A stretch of DNA of 63,014 bases. It comes from CAZPMO01 sp964587515 (GTDB lineage: Bacteria; Pseudomonadota; Alphaproteobacteria; MPNO01). The stretch is taken from the NCBI GenBank assembly GCA_964587515.1, contig CAZPMO010000005.1:1-63014 (forward strand), in the 5' to 3' direction. A program made the translations under genes and the position numbers. This document shows positions 1-8,236 of this stretch, in pieces. How positions within the stretch are numbered: the stretch's first letter is position 1; the number at the start of each line of letters is the position of its first letter. Below the pieces are notes generated by a model. That model made no database searches. It was not told where the DNA came from and saw only the letters and a program-made list of their open reading frames with translations.

Positions 1-885
1 ACGCTGCCATTCATCGTACTGATCTACACCTTGTTCTGGATGAACATGCCGCCTCAGCAGGCGGCTTTCTGGGCGGGCGTTACCGTGGCCGTGGTGAGCT
101 TGGTTTTCGGCTATAAGCGGAAGCGCATCACGCCGAGGCAGTTCTGGGATTCGATCACCGGGTGCGGGCGCTCGTCGGCGGAAATAATCGTGATCGGCGC
201 CATGGCCGGCATCATTATCGGCATCCTCGACAAGACCGGATTGGGCCAGGCCCTGACCCTGATCCTCGCGGCCGTAGGTGAGAACAATCTCTGGCTGCTG
301 CTGATCCTGACCGCGTTCATCTCGATCTTGCTCGGCATGGGGATGCCGACCTCGGCGATCTACCTGCTGTTGGCGACCATGATCGCGCCGTCGCTGATCA
401 AGCTCGATGTTAATCCCATCGCGGCGCACATGTTCGTGCTGTATTTCGGTCTGATGTCGATGATTACTCCACCTGTTGCAATCGCGGCCTTCGCGGCCGC
501 GACATTGGCGGGCTCGAAACCCATGGAGACCGGTATGGCCGCGGTGCGGCTCGGCTGGATCGCCTACATCATTCCCTTCGTTTTCGTGCTCTCGCCGGCC
601 CTGCTGATGGACGGCGGCATTTTCGAGGTGCTCAGTTCGTTCGTGACCGCCGTCCTCGGCGTCTGGATAGCGTCCTGCGGCTTCATCGGATATCTGTTCC
701 GCCCGATCGGGATGATTTTCCGTTTGATTTTCATCGCGGCGGGGCTCGCGCTGCTGCTGCCGGGGCATGCGGTGGAGTACGGTATCCTGATCAACACCGC
801 CGGCGCGGTGGTGTCGCTCGTACTGATCGGCCGCGAATTCATGGCCCGACGCGCGGACGCCTCGGCCGGAACCGCTTCGGCCTGA
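1..885 (+). CDS. TRAP transporter fused permease, C-terminal part (5'-truncated by window)
   Basis: The reading frame is open from the first base, so the gene starts upstream; 294 residues are visible. The protein is a run of hydrophobic helices with the DctM-like signature GMGMPTSAIYLLLATMIAP at about residues 105-125, followed by MITPPVAIAAFAAATLAGS, typical of fused 4TM/12TM TRAP permeases that work with TAXI-type binding proteins. Such proteins import organic acids or similar solutes across the inner membrane using an ion gradient. The binding-protein gene would be expected upstream, outside the window. It is distinct from the complete three-gene TRAP system at 5.4-8.2 kb. Family is clear; substrate cannot be inferred. 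Confidence 0.88.
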   Translation, partial: TLPFIVLIYTLFWMNMPPQQAAFWAGVTVAVVSLVFGYKRKRITPRQFWDSITGCGRSSAEIIVIGAMAGIIIGILDKTGLGQALTLILAAVGENNLWLLLILTAFISILLGMGMPTSAIYLLLATMIAPSLIKLDVNPIAAHMFVLYFGLMSMITPPVAIAAFAAATLAGSKPMETGMAAVRLGWIAYIIPFVFVLSPALLMDGGIFEVLSSFVTAVLGVWIASCGFIGYLFRPIGMIFRLIFIAAGLALLLPGHAVEYGILINTAGAVVSLVLIGREFMARRADASAGTASA

Positions 886-937
886 CGATTGTTATCGAAA
901 TAGGAACACCCATCGTTGGCATGGCCGGAGCCCGGCA

Positions 938-1825
938 ATGACACCCGGCCGGCTTTGGCTGGGCATTGGGCTGGCGCTGCTGTCGGCGTTGGGGTTTTCG
1001 GGCACCACCGCCTCGGCCGTGTTCGCCTATGAGGCATCGGCGAACCCGATCACGGTCATCACCATTCGGTTTCTCGGCGGCGCCGTGTTTCTCGGGCTGC
1101 TGCTGTCGCTTACCGGCGCGCCGCTCGGTCTTCCGAGCCGGGATCGGTGGCTTTCCCTGGCGCTCGGCCTGTTCCTGGGGGGCCAGTCTTTCTGGCTCTA
1201 TTCGTCGTTCGAACAAATTCCGGTCGGACTGACGATGACCATTTTTTACGCCTATCCGCTGATGGTGGGCGTGGTCGAGTCGATCACCGGGCGCGAAAAG
1301 ATGTCGCGCGCGCTCTGGATCGCGCTGGCGATTGCCTTCGTTGGCCTGACGCTGGTGTTCAATTTCACCGGCGCGGGGCTGAACCGGACCGGGGCGATCT
1401 ATGCCGTGCTCGCGGGCCTCGGGTGGGGCGTGCTGACGATGCTTGGCGCGCGCATCATCCGACAGGGCGACTCCCGGCCGGTCACGTTTCACATGCAGGT
1501 GTCGGCGGCGGCCGGCTTCCTCGTCCTTTGTCTGGTGACCGGCGACGTTTCCTTCCCGCGCACCACCGGCGGCTGGATCGCCTATGCGGTCATGCCGGTG
1601 TTTTACACCATCGCGGTTACGGCCTTCTTCGCCGCCGTCGCGGTGATCGGGTCGGTCCGGGCGTCCTTGTTCATGAATTTCGAGCCGATCGCGACGATCA
1701 CCATCGGGTTCCTAGTTCTCGATCAGGTGCTGACCGGCCAGCAACTCCTCGGCGCTTCCCTCGTGGTCGGCGCGATCGTCGCGATGCGCTGGGACGGCGT
1801 GCGTCGCGTCGAAGGTACTGAATGA
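938..1825 (+). CDS. EamA/DMT-family inner-membrane transporter
   Basis: A 295-residue protein of about ten hydrophobic helices with two tandem EamA repeats: an N-terminal SALGFSGTTASAVFAYEA / ITVITIRFLGG segment and a C-terminal SVRASLFMNFEPIATITIGFLVLDQ segment. DMT proteins usually export metabolites or amino-acid-like compounds. The ATG follows GGAGCCCGGCA. It sits 52 bases after the TRAP permease gene on the same strand and is convergent with the peroxiredoxin gene, with a strong hairpin between them. Substrate unknown. Confidence 0.85.
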   Translation: MTPGRLWLGIGLALLSALGFSGTTASAVFAYEASANPITVITIRFLGGAVFLGLLLSLTGAPLGLPSRDRWLSLALGLFLGGQSFWLYSSFEQIPVGLTMTIFYAYPLMVGVVESITGREKMSRALWIALAIAFVGLTLVFNFTGAGLNRTGAIYAVLAGLGWGVLTMLGARIIRQGDSRPVTFHMQVSAAAGFLVLCLVTGDVSFPRTTGGWIAYAVMPVFYTIAVTAFFAAVAVIGSVRASLFMNFEPIATITIGFLVLDQVLTGQQLLGASLVVGAIVAMRWDGVRRVEGTE

Positions 1826-1856
1826 AAAAATGCCCCCGGGTCGCGGGCCCGGGGGC
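1825..1856 (-). terminator. Rho-independent terminator of the peroxiredoxin gene
   Basis: A perfect 9-bp GC stem (GCCCCCGGG at 1832-1840, CCCGGGGGC at 1848-1856) with a 7-base loop. On the minus strand it is followed directly by six T (plus-strand A run 1825-1830), so it terminates the peroxiredoxin transcript. It may also stop plus-strand transcription from the EamA gene, without a U run on that side. Confidence 0.85.
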
Positions 1857-1870
1857 GTGATCGAGTTTGA

Positions 1871-2341
1871 TTATTTACGCGATTCGTAGAAATTGATCAG
1901 CTTGACCACGTCGGACGCCTCGGTGCGGGCCAATGGACCCGATGAGTAGCTCGAATGGATGATCTTGCCGTCGGCGCCCACGATGAATTCGGACGGCTGG
2001 ATGATGCCGCGGCGGTCTTCCCACCACGATCCCAGCTTGTCCGCGATCTCGCGGGTCACGTTCTGCGCGACGGGGAACGAAACCTCGTCGGCCACTTGTT
2101 TCGCGTTGTCGCCGTCATCGACGCTGGCCGCGACCACGGTCGCGCCGATCGCCTCAAGCTCTTTCTTGTGTTCTTCGAAGCCGACCAACTGCCGGCGGCA
2201 GTATGGTCACCAGTGACCCCGATAGAACATGATCACCTTGTATTTTCCGTCCATGTCCTCCGGGACGTTGAGGCTTCCCCCGCCGACGATATCGAGCGTC
2301 AGCGACGGGAACTCCTGCCCGGCGTCTAGTTTTTCAGCCAT
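1871..2341 (-). CDS. Predicted selenocysteine-containing peroxiredoxin-like protein (UGA read as Sec45)
   Basis: Read from ATG 2341 (AGGATC ahead of it), the frame encodes a 156-residue AhpC/TSA-type thioredoxin-fold protein with one internal UGA at 2207-2209. The context is MFYRGHW-U-PYCRRQL, so UGA replaces the first Cys of the CxxC-like active site (Cys-containing homologues have WCPYC/WCPFC). The sequence continues on both sides with family-like content (EFPSLTLDIVGGG before; IGATVVAASVDDG, EFIVGADGKI after) and ends in UAA. A SECIS-like hairpin starts 10 bases after the UGA. Expected role: thiol/selenol peroxidase reducing hydroperoxides in the cytosol. Without Sec decoding only a 44-residue fragment would be made. 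A nonsense mutation is the alternative, but position, hairpin and a second case in this window argue against it. Confidence 0.85.
2180..2196 (-). promoter_or_regulatory. Bacterial SECIS-like hairpin of the peroxiredoxin gene
   Basis: Minus-strand sequence GCCGGC-AGTTG-GTCGGC folds into a 6-bp stem (one G-U pair) with a 5-base loop. The loop begins 16 bases after the in-frame UGA and has G at its second position. Bacterial SECIS elements lie just downstream of UGA inside the coding region, with a small apical loop carrying an early G about 16-37 bases after the UGA. The fit is good; folding was done by eye. Confidence 0.7.
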
Positions 2342-2529
2342 TTGATCCTCACTCTTTTGAACGCTCCGGTCGCGGACTCAGAAGCCCCCGGACCCGAGTG
2401 ACTTCATATTCCCCGCTTCGGCGGGACGATTGCAAGGATCGAGTGCGCGCGTGACCTAACATTGCCGTGATCGACCCGATTCCATACAATTCCCGCATTG
2501 AAATGACGCACCGATATGGGAGTTTGACG

Positions 2530-3777
2530 ATGACGGATATCCAACCGCGCGTTCCCGAGGTGATGTTCAGCCACTTCGGCGTCTACTGCACCGATATCGA
2601 TAGGCTCGAGGATTTCTACACCCGAGTGCTGGGCTTCGCGATCAGCGATTCAGGCATGGCCGGCCTCGGCGTGTACATGTCCTTCATGACGCGGCGACCG
2701 CGGGAACATCACCAATTCGTTTTGGGCGGCGGGCGTGGCGCCGACGAGCCCACCACCGTAAATCAGGTCGGCTTCAAGGCGGCCGATCTCGCAGAGTTGC
2801 GCCGCGTCCGGGACATGCTGGAGAAAGAAAAGGGCGCGCACGATATCGTTGCGGTGGATCACGGCATTTCCTGGTCGCTTTACTTTCGCGACGCGGAGAA
2901 CATTCGTTCCGTCATTTCGGTGGAGACACCGTGGTATGTCCCGCAGCCGGCGTGCTGGCCGCTTGATCTGACGAAATCGGACGACGAGATCGCGCGCGAG
3001 ACCGAGGCGCACTGCCGCGCTACCGACGGTTTCATGGCGCGGGCTGATTGGAGCGCCGCGAAAGAAGAAGAATATCGCCGCGACGGCCGGCTGACAGCCG
3101 AGGCCGGCGCGACCGGAAACAAGTCTCCTTCTTTCGACGCGCCCGGGTATGGCGACAGGGTGCTGTTGCGCACCAGCGGTGAGACCGCGCCGGGTATCGC
3201 CATGAGCCATGTGGGTTACGCGGCGATCGATCTGCCGGCCCTGACCGGGTTTTATACCGACATATTGGGCTATGCGGTCACGGGCAAAGGGCGCATGCCG
3301 GCCATTGGCGACGAGCCGGCGCGTGATTATGTCTATCTGTCGCGCGATCCGGGCGAGCATCAGCAGGTGGTGCTGTGCGACGGCCGCGACGCCGCGACGC
3401 CGTCGAGCATCAACCAGCTCTCGCTGCGCATCACGTCGCTCGACGAATTGCGCCGTATGGAAGCGACACTGAAGGCCGATCCCCGGGTTACCGATTTCCG
3501 GTATACGTGTCACGGCAACTCGTTCTCGATCTATTTCGCCGATCCCGAGGGCAACTGGATCGAGCTCGCGGTGGAGTCGGTGTGGTACGTGCCGGCGCCG
3601 GAAGGCTGGGCGCTGGATCTTTCGTTGTCGAACGAAGACCTCATCGCCGACGCGGAACGCCGGGTGCGCGATATTCCCGGTTTCCTGATGCGCGACGATT
3701 GGAAATCGCGGGCGCGCGAAGAGCTGATCGCCACGGGAAAGCTGGAAGCCGAAGGGCTGGTCAGCGACGTCGCGTAA
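2530..3777 (+). CDS. Tandem two-domain VOC (glyoxalase/extradiol dioxygenase-fold) protein
   Basis: 415 residues from ATG 2530, chosen because GGGAG lies 7 bases upstream and the family sequence begins just after it; an upstream GTG at 2467 is in frame but has no such support. Two similar halves each contain a VOC module (SHFGVYCTDIDRLEDFYTRV and SHVGYAAIDLPALTGFYTDI), each with the usual His-His-Glu metal ligands (His15, EHHQ near 60, SVE; and SHVG, EHQQ, AVE in the second). Each half ends in a related tail (WYVPQPACWPLDL / WYVPAPEGWALDL, then a DW...EEL segment). Probable role is ring-cleavage dioxygenase or lyase/isomerase of a small organic compound. It is divergent from the peroxiredoxin gene. 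Confidence 0.85.
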   Translation: MTDIQPRVPEVMFSHFGVYCTDIDRLEDFYTRVLGFAISDSGMAGLGVYMSFMTRRPREHHQFVLGGGRGADEPTTVNQVGFKAADLAELRRVRDMLEKEKGAHDIVAVDHGISWSLYFRDAENIRSVISVETPWYVPQPACWPLDLTKSDDEIARETEAHCRATDGFMARADWSAAKEEEYRRDGRLTAEAGATGNKSPSFDAPGYGDRVLLRTSGETAPGIAMSHVGYAAIDLPALTGFYTDILGYAVTGKGRMPAIGDEPARDYVYLSRDPGEHQQVVLCDGRDAATPSSINQLSLRITSLDELRRMEATLKADPRVTDFRYTCHGNSFSIYFADPEGNWIELAVESVWYVPAPEGWALDLSLSNEDLIADAERRVRDIPGFLMRDDWKSRAREELIATGKLEAEGLVSDVA

Positions 3778-3795
3778 GTTTTGGGGGAAACGGCG

Positions 3796-4026
3796 ATGGG
3801 CAGGCTCGACGGGCGGGTGGCAATCGTTACCGGCGCTTCCGAAGACGGCAGGATCGCCATCGGCGCGGCCTATGCGAAGGCGCTGGCGGCGGAGGGCGCG
3901 CGCGCGATCCCCGAACACGTGCGGGTGGAGGATCTGGTCGGCACGCTGGTCTATCTCGCCTCGCCCGACAGCGACGCGATGACCGGCCAGTGCCTGATCG
4001 TCGATGGCGGCGACGTGATGATGTAA
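3796..4026 (+). pseudogene. Internally deleted short-chain dehydrogenase/reductase (SDR) remnant
   Basis: The 76-residue product begins like an SDR (MGRLDGRVAIVTGASEDGRIAIG, the nucleotide-binding turn). After about 35 residues it jumps straight to an SDR C-terminus (EDLVGTLVYLASPDSDAMTGQCLIVDGGD). About 170 residues, including the NxxG motif, catalytic Ser and YxxxK, are missing, while the frame stays open. It cannot be a working dehydrogenase. It sits 18 bases after the VOC gene, so it may be the relic of an operon partner. Confidence 0.75.
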
Positions 4027-4036
4027 GGGGGTCGGG

Positions 4037-5158
4037 TTAGCCCCAAACCTCCTCGGCCAATTCGACACACAGACGCAGCTTGGCGATTTCGTCTTCCTCG
4101 GTAATCAGATTGCCGATCGCGTTGCTGGAAAACCCGCATTGCGGCGACAGGCAAAGCTGGTCGAGCGGCACGTATTTCGCTGCTTCGTCGATGCGGCGCT
4201 TCAGCATGTCGCGGTCTTCCAGTTCACCGCGTTTGGTGGTGACCAGCCCGAGCACGATCATCTTGCCCTCCGGCACGAAGCGCAGCGGCGCGAAATCGCC
4301 GGAGCGTTCGTCGTCATATTCCAGGAAAAACCCATCGACCTCGGTGAGGTTGAAGACCTGCTCCGCGATCGGCTCGTAACCGCCGGACGCAAACCACTGG
4401 CTTTGCGCGTTGCCCCGGCACATATGGATGCACACCGCCATGTCGGCGGGGCGGGCGCTGATCGCGTCGTTGATGATCGCGGCGTAGGTCCTGGGCAACT
4501 CGTCGGGGTCTTCGCCCAGCTTGCGCGCGCCCTCGCGCATGTTTTCGTCGCACAGATAGGCGAGGTTGGTGTCGTCGAACTGGACGTAGCGGCAGCCCGC
4601 CTCGGCGAGCCCGGCCAACTCCTCGCGATAGACGCGCGCGAGGTCGGCGAAGAATCCCTCCATCTCCGGGTATGCGTCGCGGCTTATTGCGTCCCGGCCG
4701 CCCCGGAAATGCGTCATCGTCGGCGACGGGATGGTGATCTTCACGGTCGCATCGGTCAGCGAGTTCACATAGCGGAAGTTCTCGACTTCGATGCCGCCGG
4801 CCGGGCGCTCCATGGGATCGGTGATATAGGCGACGAACGGCGCCTTATCGAGGTCTTCCTGGCTGGCCTTGCCTTCGGAGCCTTCCGGCATCATGCGCCG
4901 GAAATCGACGCCGATGACCTTGTCGAGAAAATCGAAGTGGAAATTTTCGCGCCGGTATTCGCCGTCGGTCACGGTCTTTACGCCGGTGTTCTCCTGCAAC
5001 CGGACCGCATGTTTGATGTGTTCGTCTTCCGCCGATCGCAATTCATCGAGCGTGATTTCCCCGGCCCGCCAGCGCTCGCGCGCCCGCAAAAGTTCGTCGG
5101 GCCGCAACAGGCTGCCGACATGGTCGGCGCGAAACGGGGGTCTGGTTCTCATCGTCAT
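4037..5158 (-). CDS. MetE C-terminal-domain-like (cobalamin-independent methionine synthase family) protein
   Basis: 373 residues from ATG 5158, which follows GGAGA. It starts with FRADHVGSLLRP, typical of stand-alone MetE-C/YxjG-like proteins of the UROD/MetE superfamily. Zinc-site residues appear in order: His and Cys in VCIHMCRGN, Glu in FFLEYDDE and Cys in LSPQCGF. Full MetE is about 750 residues and has an N-terminal folate-binding half that is absent here, so this is not a normal methionine synthase. Relatives transfer methyl groups to or from thiols, or act on unknown substrates. It is divergent from the TRAP dctP gene and may belong to the same uptake/catabolic unit. Confidence 0.8.
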   Translation of the reverse strand: MTMRTRPPFRADHVGSLLRPDELLRARERWRAGEITLDELRSAEDEHIKHAVRLQENTGVKTVTDGEYRRENFHFDFLDKVIGVDFRRMMPEGSEGKASQEDLDKAPFVAYITDPMERPAGGIEVENFRYVNSLTDATVKITIPSPTMTHFRGGRDAISRDAYPEMEGFFADLARVYREELAGLAEAGCRYVQFDDTNLAYLCDENMREGARKLGEDPDELPRTYAAIINDAISARPADMAVCIHMCRGNAQSQWFASGGYEPIAEQVFNLTEVDGFFLEYDDERSGDFAPLRFVPEGKMIVLGLVTTKRGELEDRDMLKRRIDEAAKYVPLDQLCLSPQCGFSSNAIGNLITEEDEIAKLRLCVELAEEVWG

Positions 5159-5334
5159 GTGGTGTTCTCCAGCGAAAAATTCATGCGGACAAAATAGGGG
5201 GTCGGCCGGTGCTGGGGAAGCGCGCAAAGTGAGTGAAAGCGAAAAGAACGCGCCACCTTTCGCCCCAATATACCGCCCAATCAATTGATGGGATGATCCA
5301 ACCGGTAATTGCCGCCTTGGATCGGTCACGATGC

Positions 5335-5365
5335 TTGACTCGGACAAAGCCGCTGTGCGTACGAT
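5335..5365 (+). promoter_or_regulatory. Possible sigma-70 promoter for the dctPQM operon
   Basis: TTGACT at 5335-5340 and TACGAT at 5360-5365, separated by 19 bases, about 48 bases before the dctP start. The spacing is longer than the 17-base optimum, so this is only a candidate. Confidence 0.25.
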
Positions 5366-5412
5366 GCGATTGGGAAACTCTTGTTGAAAACAAAACGGAG
5401 AAGGGAGCGATC

Positions 5413-6435
5413 ATGTCTGTTTCCAGAATGTCACTGCTGGCGCTTGGCGTCGGCGCCGCGGCCCTGGTCGGGGCGGGCCTGCTGAGCCCGACGACCGCGG
5501 AGGCGCGCGATATCAAACTTGCGTTCTTCGCCAGCCCCAAGCACCCCATCTGGTCGCGCCTGATGGCGCCCTGGGGCAAAACGGTGACCGGCGCCAATGT
5601 CGGTCTCAACGTGGTCGGATTTCCCGGCAGCCAGATCGGCGGCAGCCCGCCGGGCGCCTTCAAGCGGGTGGTGAATAGCATTGCCGACGCTGAGTTCGTG
5701 ATGCAGGGCTACACCTCCACCGTGTTTCCGCGCACGTTGATCGTCGAGATTCCCCTGCAGTGGGGATCGCCGACCGAGGCGACGCGCGCTCTCTGGAGGA
5801 TCTACGGCAAGCATCTCGCCAGCGAATACAAGCGGGTCAAGGTTCTCGGCATGTGGGTGACCGATACCCCGACCGTGATGACCAACAAACTGGTGCGCAC
5901 GCCGGACGATCTGAAGGGGCTCAAGCTTCGCACGCCGTCGCGCAACCAGGCGATGATCATCAAGGGCTTCGGCGCCGTGCCGGTGGCGATGCCGATGCCG
6001 CAGACCTACGGCGCGATCGAAAAGGGCGTGGTCGACGGGGCCGTGGTCGGCATTTCGGTGGTGAACAGTTTCAAGCTGGCCGAAGTGGTGAAGAACTTCA
6101 TCGTCGATCTGCCGATGGGCTATTCACCGCAGATGGTGGCGATGAGCCGCAAGACCTACGATGCGCTTTCGCCCAAGCAGCGGGCCGTCATCGACGCCCA
6201 GAGCGGGCTTCAGTTCAGCCTCAAGGGTGCGATGCTGTATGAGAAGGCGCGCATGGGCGGTCTCGGGACGGTCAATAAGCGGAAGGATACGCAGGTCACC
6301 AAGCTGACGGCCGCCGAACACGCGCTTTGGAAGGCGCGGCTGCAGAAGATCACCGCGCAGTGGGTCGATACCTTCGAGAAGAAGGGTCTGCCCTATCGCC
6401 AGATGCTCAGTGACTACCTCGCCAAGGGCTCGTGA
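5413..6435 (+). CDS. dctP: TRAP transporter periplasmic solute-binding protein (DctP/DctB family)
   Basis: 340 residues from ATG 5413 (GGGAGCGATC ahead). A hydrophobic signal peptide ends near TTAEA-RD. The mature protein has the DctP-family core, including KLRTPSRNQAMIIKGFGAVPVAMPMPQ-like and AIEKGVVDGAVVG segments where the solute carboxylate normally binds Arg. It captures a solute in the periplasm and passes it to DctQM. Its stop overlaps the dctQ GTG start by four bases. The solute, probably an organic acid, is not identifiable. Confidence 0.9.
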   Translation: MSVSRMSLLALGVGAAALVGAGLLSPTTAEARDIKLAFFASPKHPIWSRLMAPWGKTVTGANVGLNVVGFPGSQIGGSPPGAFKRVVNSIADAEFVMQGYTSTVFPRTLIVEIPLQWGSPTEATRALWRIYGKHLASEYKRVKVLGMWVTDTPTVMTNKLVRTPDDLKGLKLRTPSRNQAMIIKGFGAVPVAMPMPQTYGAIEKGVVDGAVVGISVVNSFKLAEVVKNFIVDLPMGYSPQMVAMSRKTYDALSPKQRAVIDAQSGLQFSLKGAMLYEKARMGGLGTVNKRKDTQVTKLTAAEHALWKARLQKITAQWVDTFEKKGLPYRQMLSDYLAKGS

Positions 6436-6935
6436 GCGGCAACGACAATAAAATCGCCCGCGCCACGGACGTCGTAACGACAGCAGCGGCCTACATCGCC
6501 GGAGCGGTGCTGGTCGCACTGATGCTGTTGACCACGGCGGACGTGGGCGGGCGGTATTTCTTTAATTCGCCGATCGACGGGGTCTTCGACCTGACCCATT
6601 TCGCGGTTTCGATCATGGTGTTTCTGGGGCTTTCCTATTGCGGGTTTCGCGGTGGCCACGTGGTGATCGAGCTGCTGTATCAGAAGCTCGGGCGCGTTGC
6701 GCGCGCGACTGTCAACCGGATCGTGAACATCGTGGGATGCGTGCTGTTCGCGGTTATCGCGTGGCGCACGGCGGTGCAGTCGATCGACGTGCGTGACTTC
6801 GGCGAGGCCTCGCAGCTCATGGAGATTCCGTTCTTCCCGCTCTATTGGCTGGTCGCGTTCGGCGCGGCGCTGTTCGCCTTCGTGATGGGCCTGCGCGTCT
6901 TTATCCCCGAGCCGGAAAAAGAAGACACGACGTGA
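6432..6935 (+). CDS. dctQ: TRAP transporter small permease subunit DctQ
   Basis: 167 residues from GTG 6432, which overlaps the dctP stop (GTGA). Four transmembrane segments, with the DctQ-type pattern DVGGRYFFNSPIDGVFDLTHFAVSIMVF near residues 35-60. It forms the membrane complex with DctM. Its stop overlaps the dctM GTG by four bases, so translation of the three genes is probably coupled. Confidence 0.9.
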   Translation: MSGNDNKIARATDVVTTAAAYIAGAVLVALMLLTTADVGGRYFFNSPIDGVFDLTHFAVSIMVFLGLSYCGFRGGHVVIELLYQKLGRVARATVNRIVNIVGCVLFAVIAWRTAVQSIDVRDFGEASQLMEIPFFPLYWLVAFGAALFAFVMGLRVFIPEPEKEDTT

Positions 6936-8236
6936 GCCATACGGTCGTCGGCCTGCTCGCCCTCGCCGGGCTGTTCTTTCTGATTTTCATTCGGGTGCCG
7001 GTTGGTATCGCATTGGCCATATCGGGGGTCGCCGGGTATGTCACGCTGTCCGGCGTCGATGCGACCTTGGCGCTGATGGGCAGCGTCCCCTTCGAGATCG
7101 GCTACAACTACGATCTCAGCATCATCGCCCTGTTCGTGCTGATGGGCAATTTCGCCATGGTCTCGGGGATGAGCCGCGACCTTTACAGCATGGCGCGAAG
7201 TCTGGTGGGGCATTGGCCGGGCGGTCTGGCCTCCGCCACGGTCGTCGGCTGCGCCGGTTTCGCGGCGGTATCTGGATCGAGTCTCGCCTCGGCGGTGACC
7301 ATGGGCCGCGTCGCGCTGCCCGAAATGGAACGCTACAAATATCATCCGCGTCTGGCGACGGGCTGCGTCGCGGCGGGCGGCACGCTGGGAATTCTGATCC
7401 CGCCCTCGACCGGTTTCATCATCTATGCCCTGCTGACCGAGGAATCGATCGGCCAGCTTTTCCTGGCCGGCGTTCTGCCCGGCATCCTGTTGACCCTGCT
7501 GTTCATGGCCACCATCGCGTTGCTGACCCATCTGAATCCCGAGATCGGGCCCAAGGCGCCGCGTCTGCCGATGGCCGAACGGCTGCGGTCCATCGCGCGG
7601 TCCTATGCGTTGGTCGGCATCGTGCTGATCGTACTGGGCGGCATCTATCTGGGCGTCTTCACCCCGGTCGAGGCGGCGGCGATCGGCGCCTTTCTGACTT
7701 TCGTCCTGACCATCGTGCGCGGCAAACTGACCTGGGAGATAATGAAGTTCTGCGTGCTGGAGACCATTCAGACCTTCGCGATGGTCTATCTGATCGTAAT
7801 CGGCGCCTTCCTGTTCAATCCGTTCCTGGCGGTCACCCGAATCCCGGCAAACCTCGCGCTCTACATCGGCGGGCTCGAGCTTGCGCCGGTGGTGGTCCTA
7901 ATCCTCATCGTCTTCGGCTATATCGTGCTCGGCACATTCCTCGAGGGCATCGCCATCATGGTGTTGACCATCCCGATCGTGTTTCCGATGATCATCGACA
8001 TGGGCTACGACCCGATCTGGTTCGGCGTGCTATTGGTGGTGGTGCTCGAGATGAGCCTGATCAGCCCGCCGCTCGGGCTCAACGTGTTCGTGGTGAAGGG
8101 CATCGCGCCCGGCGTGCCCATGAACGAGATCTTCAAGGGGATCATCCCGTTCTGGGGCGCCATGATCGTCTGCGCCGCGATCCTGATCATATTCCCCGAT
8201 ATCGCGCTGATACTGCCGGAAACGATGATCCGTTAA
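6932..8236 (+). CDS. dctM: TRAP transporter large permease subunit DctM
   Basis: 434 residues from GTG 6932, overlapping the dctQ stop. About twelve transmembrane helices with DctM signatures: SGSSLASAVTMGRVALPEM, GTLGILIPPSTGFIIYAL near residues 145-175, and a C-terminal LISPPLGLNVFVVKGIAPGV. It is the ion-coupled translocation subunit completing the dctPQM system. Its 3' end overlaps the convergent CobW-family gene by four bases. Confidence 0.92.
   Translation: MSHTVVGLLALAGLFFLIFIRVPVGIALAISGVAGYVTLSGVDATLALMGSVPFEIGYNYDLSIIALFVLMGNFAMVSGMSRDLYSMARSLVGHWPGGLASATVVGCAGFAAVSGSSLASAVTMGRVALPEMERYKYHPRLATGCVAAGGTLGILIPPSTGFIIYALLTEESIGQLFLAGVLPGILLTLLFMATIALLTHLNPEIGPKAPRLPMAERLRSIARSYALVGIVLIVLGGIYLGVFTPVEAAAIGAFLTFVLTIVRGKLTWEIMKFCVLETIQTFAMVYLIVIGAFLFNPFLAVTRIPANLALYIGGLELAPVVVLILIVFGYIVLGTFLEGIAIMVLTIPIVFPMIIDMGYDPIWFGVLLVVVLEMSLISPPLGLNVFVVKGIAPGVPMNEIFKGIIPFWGAMIVCAAILIIFPDIALILPETMIR

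Noticed and set aside
5159..5412. SAM-type riboswitch upstream of the MetE-like gene
   Set aside because: No conserved SAM-I or SAM-II core could be recognised by eye in the divergent interval.
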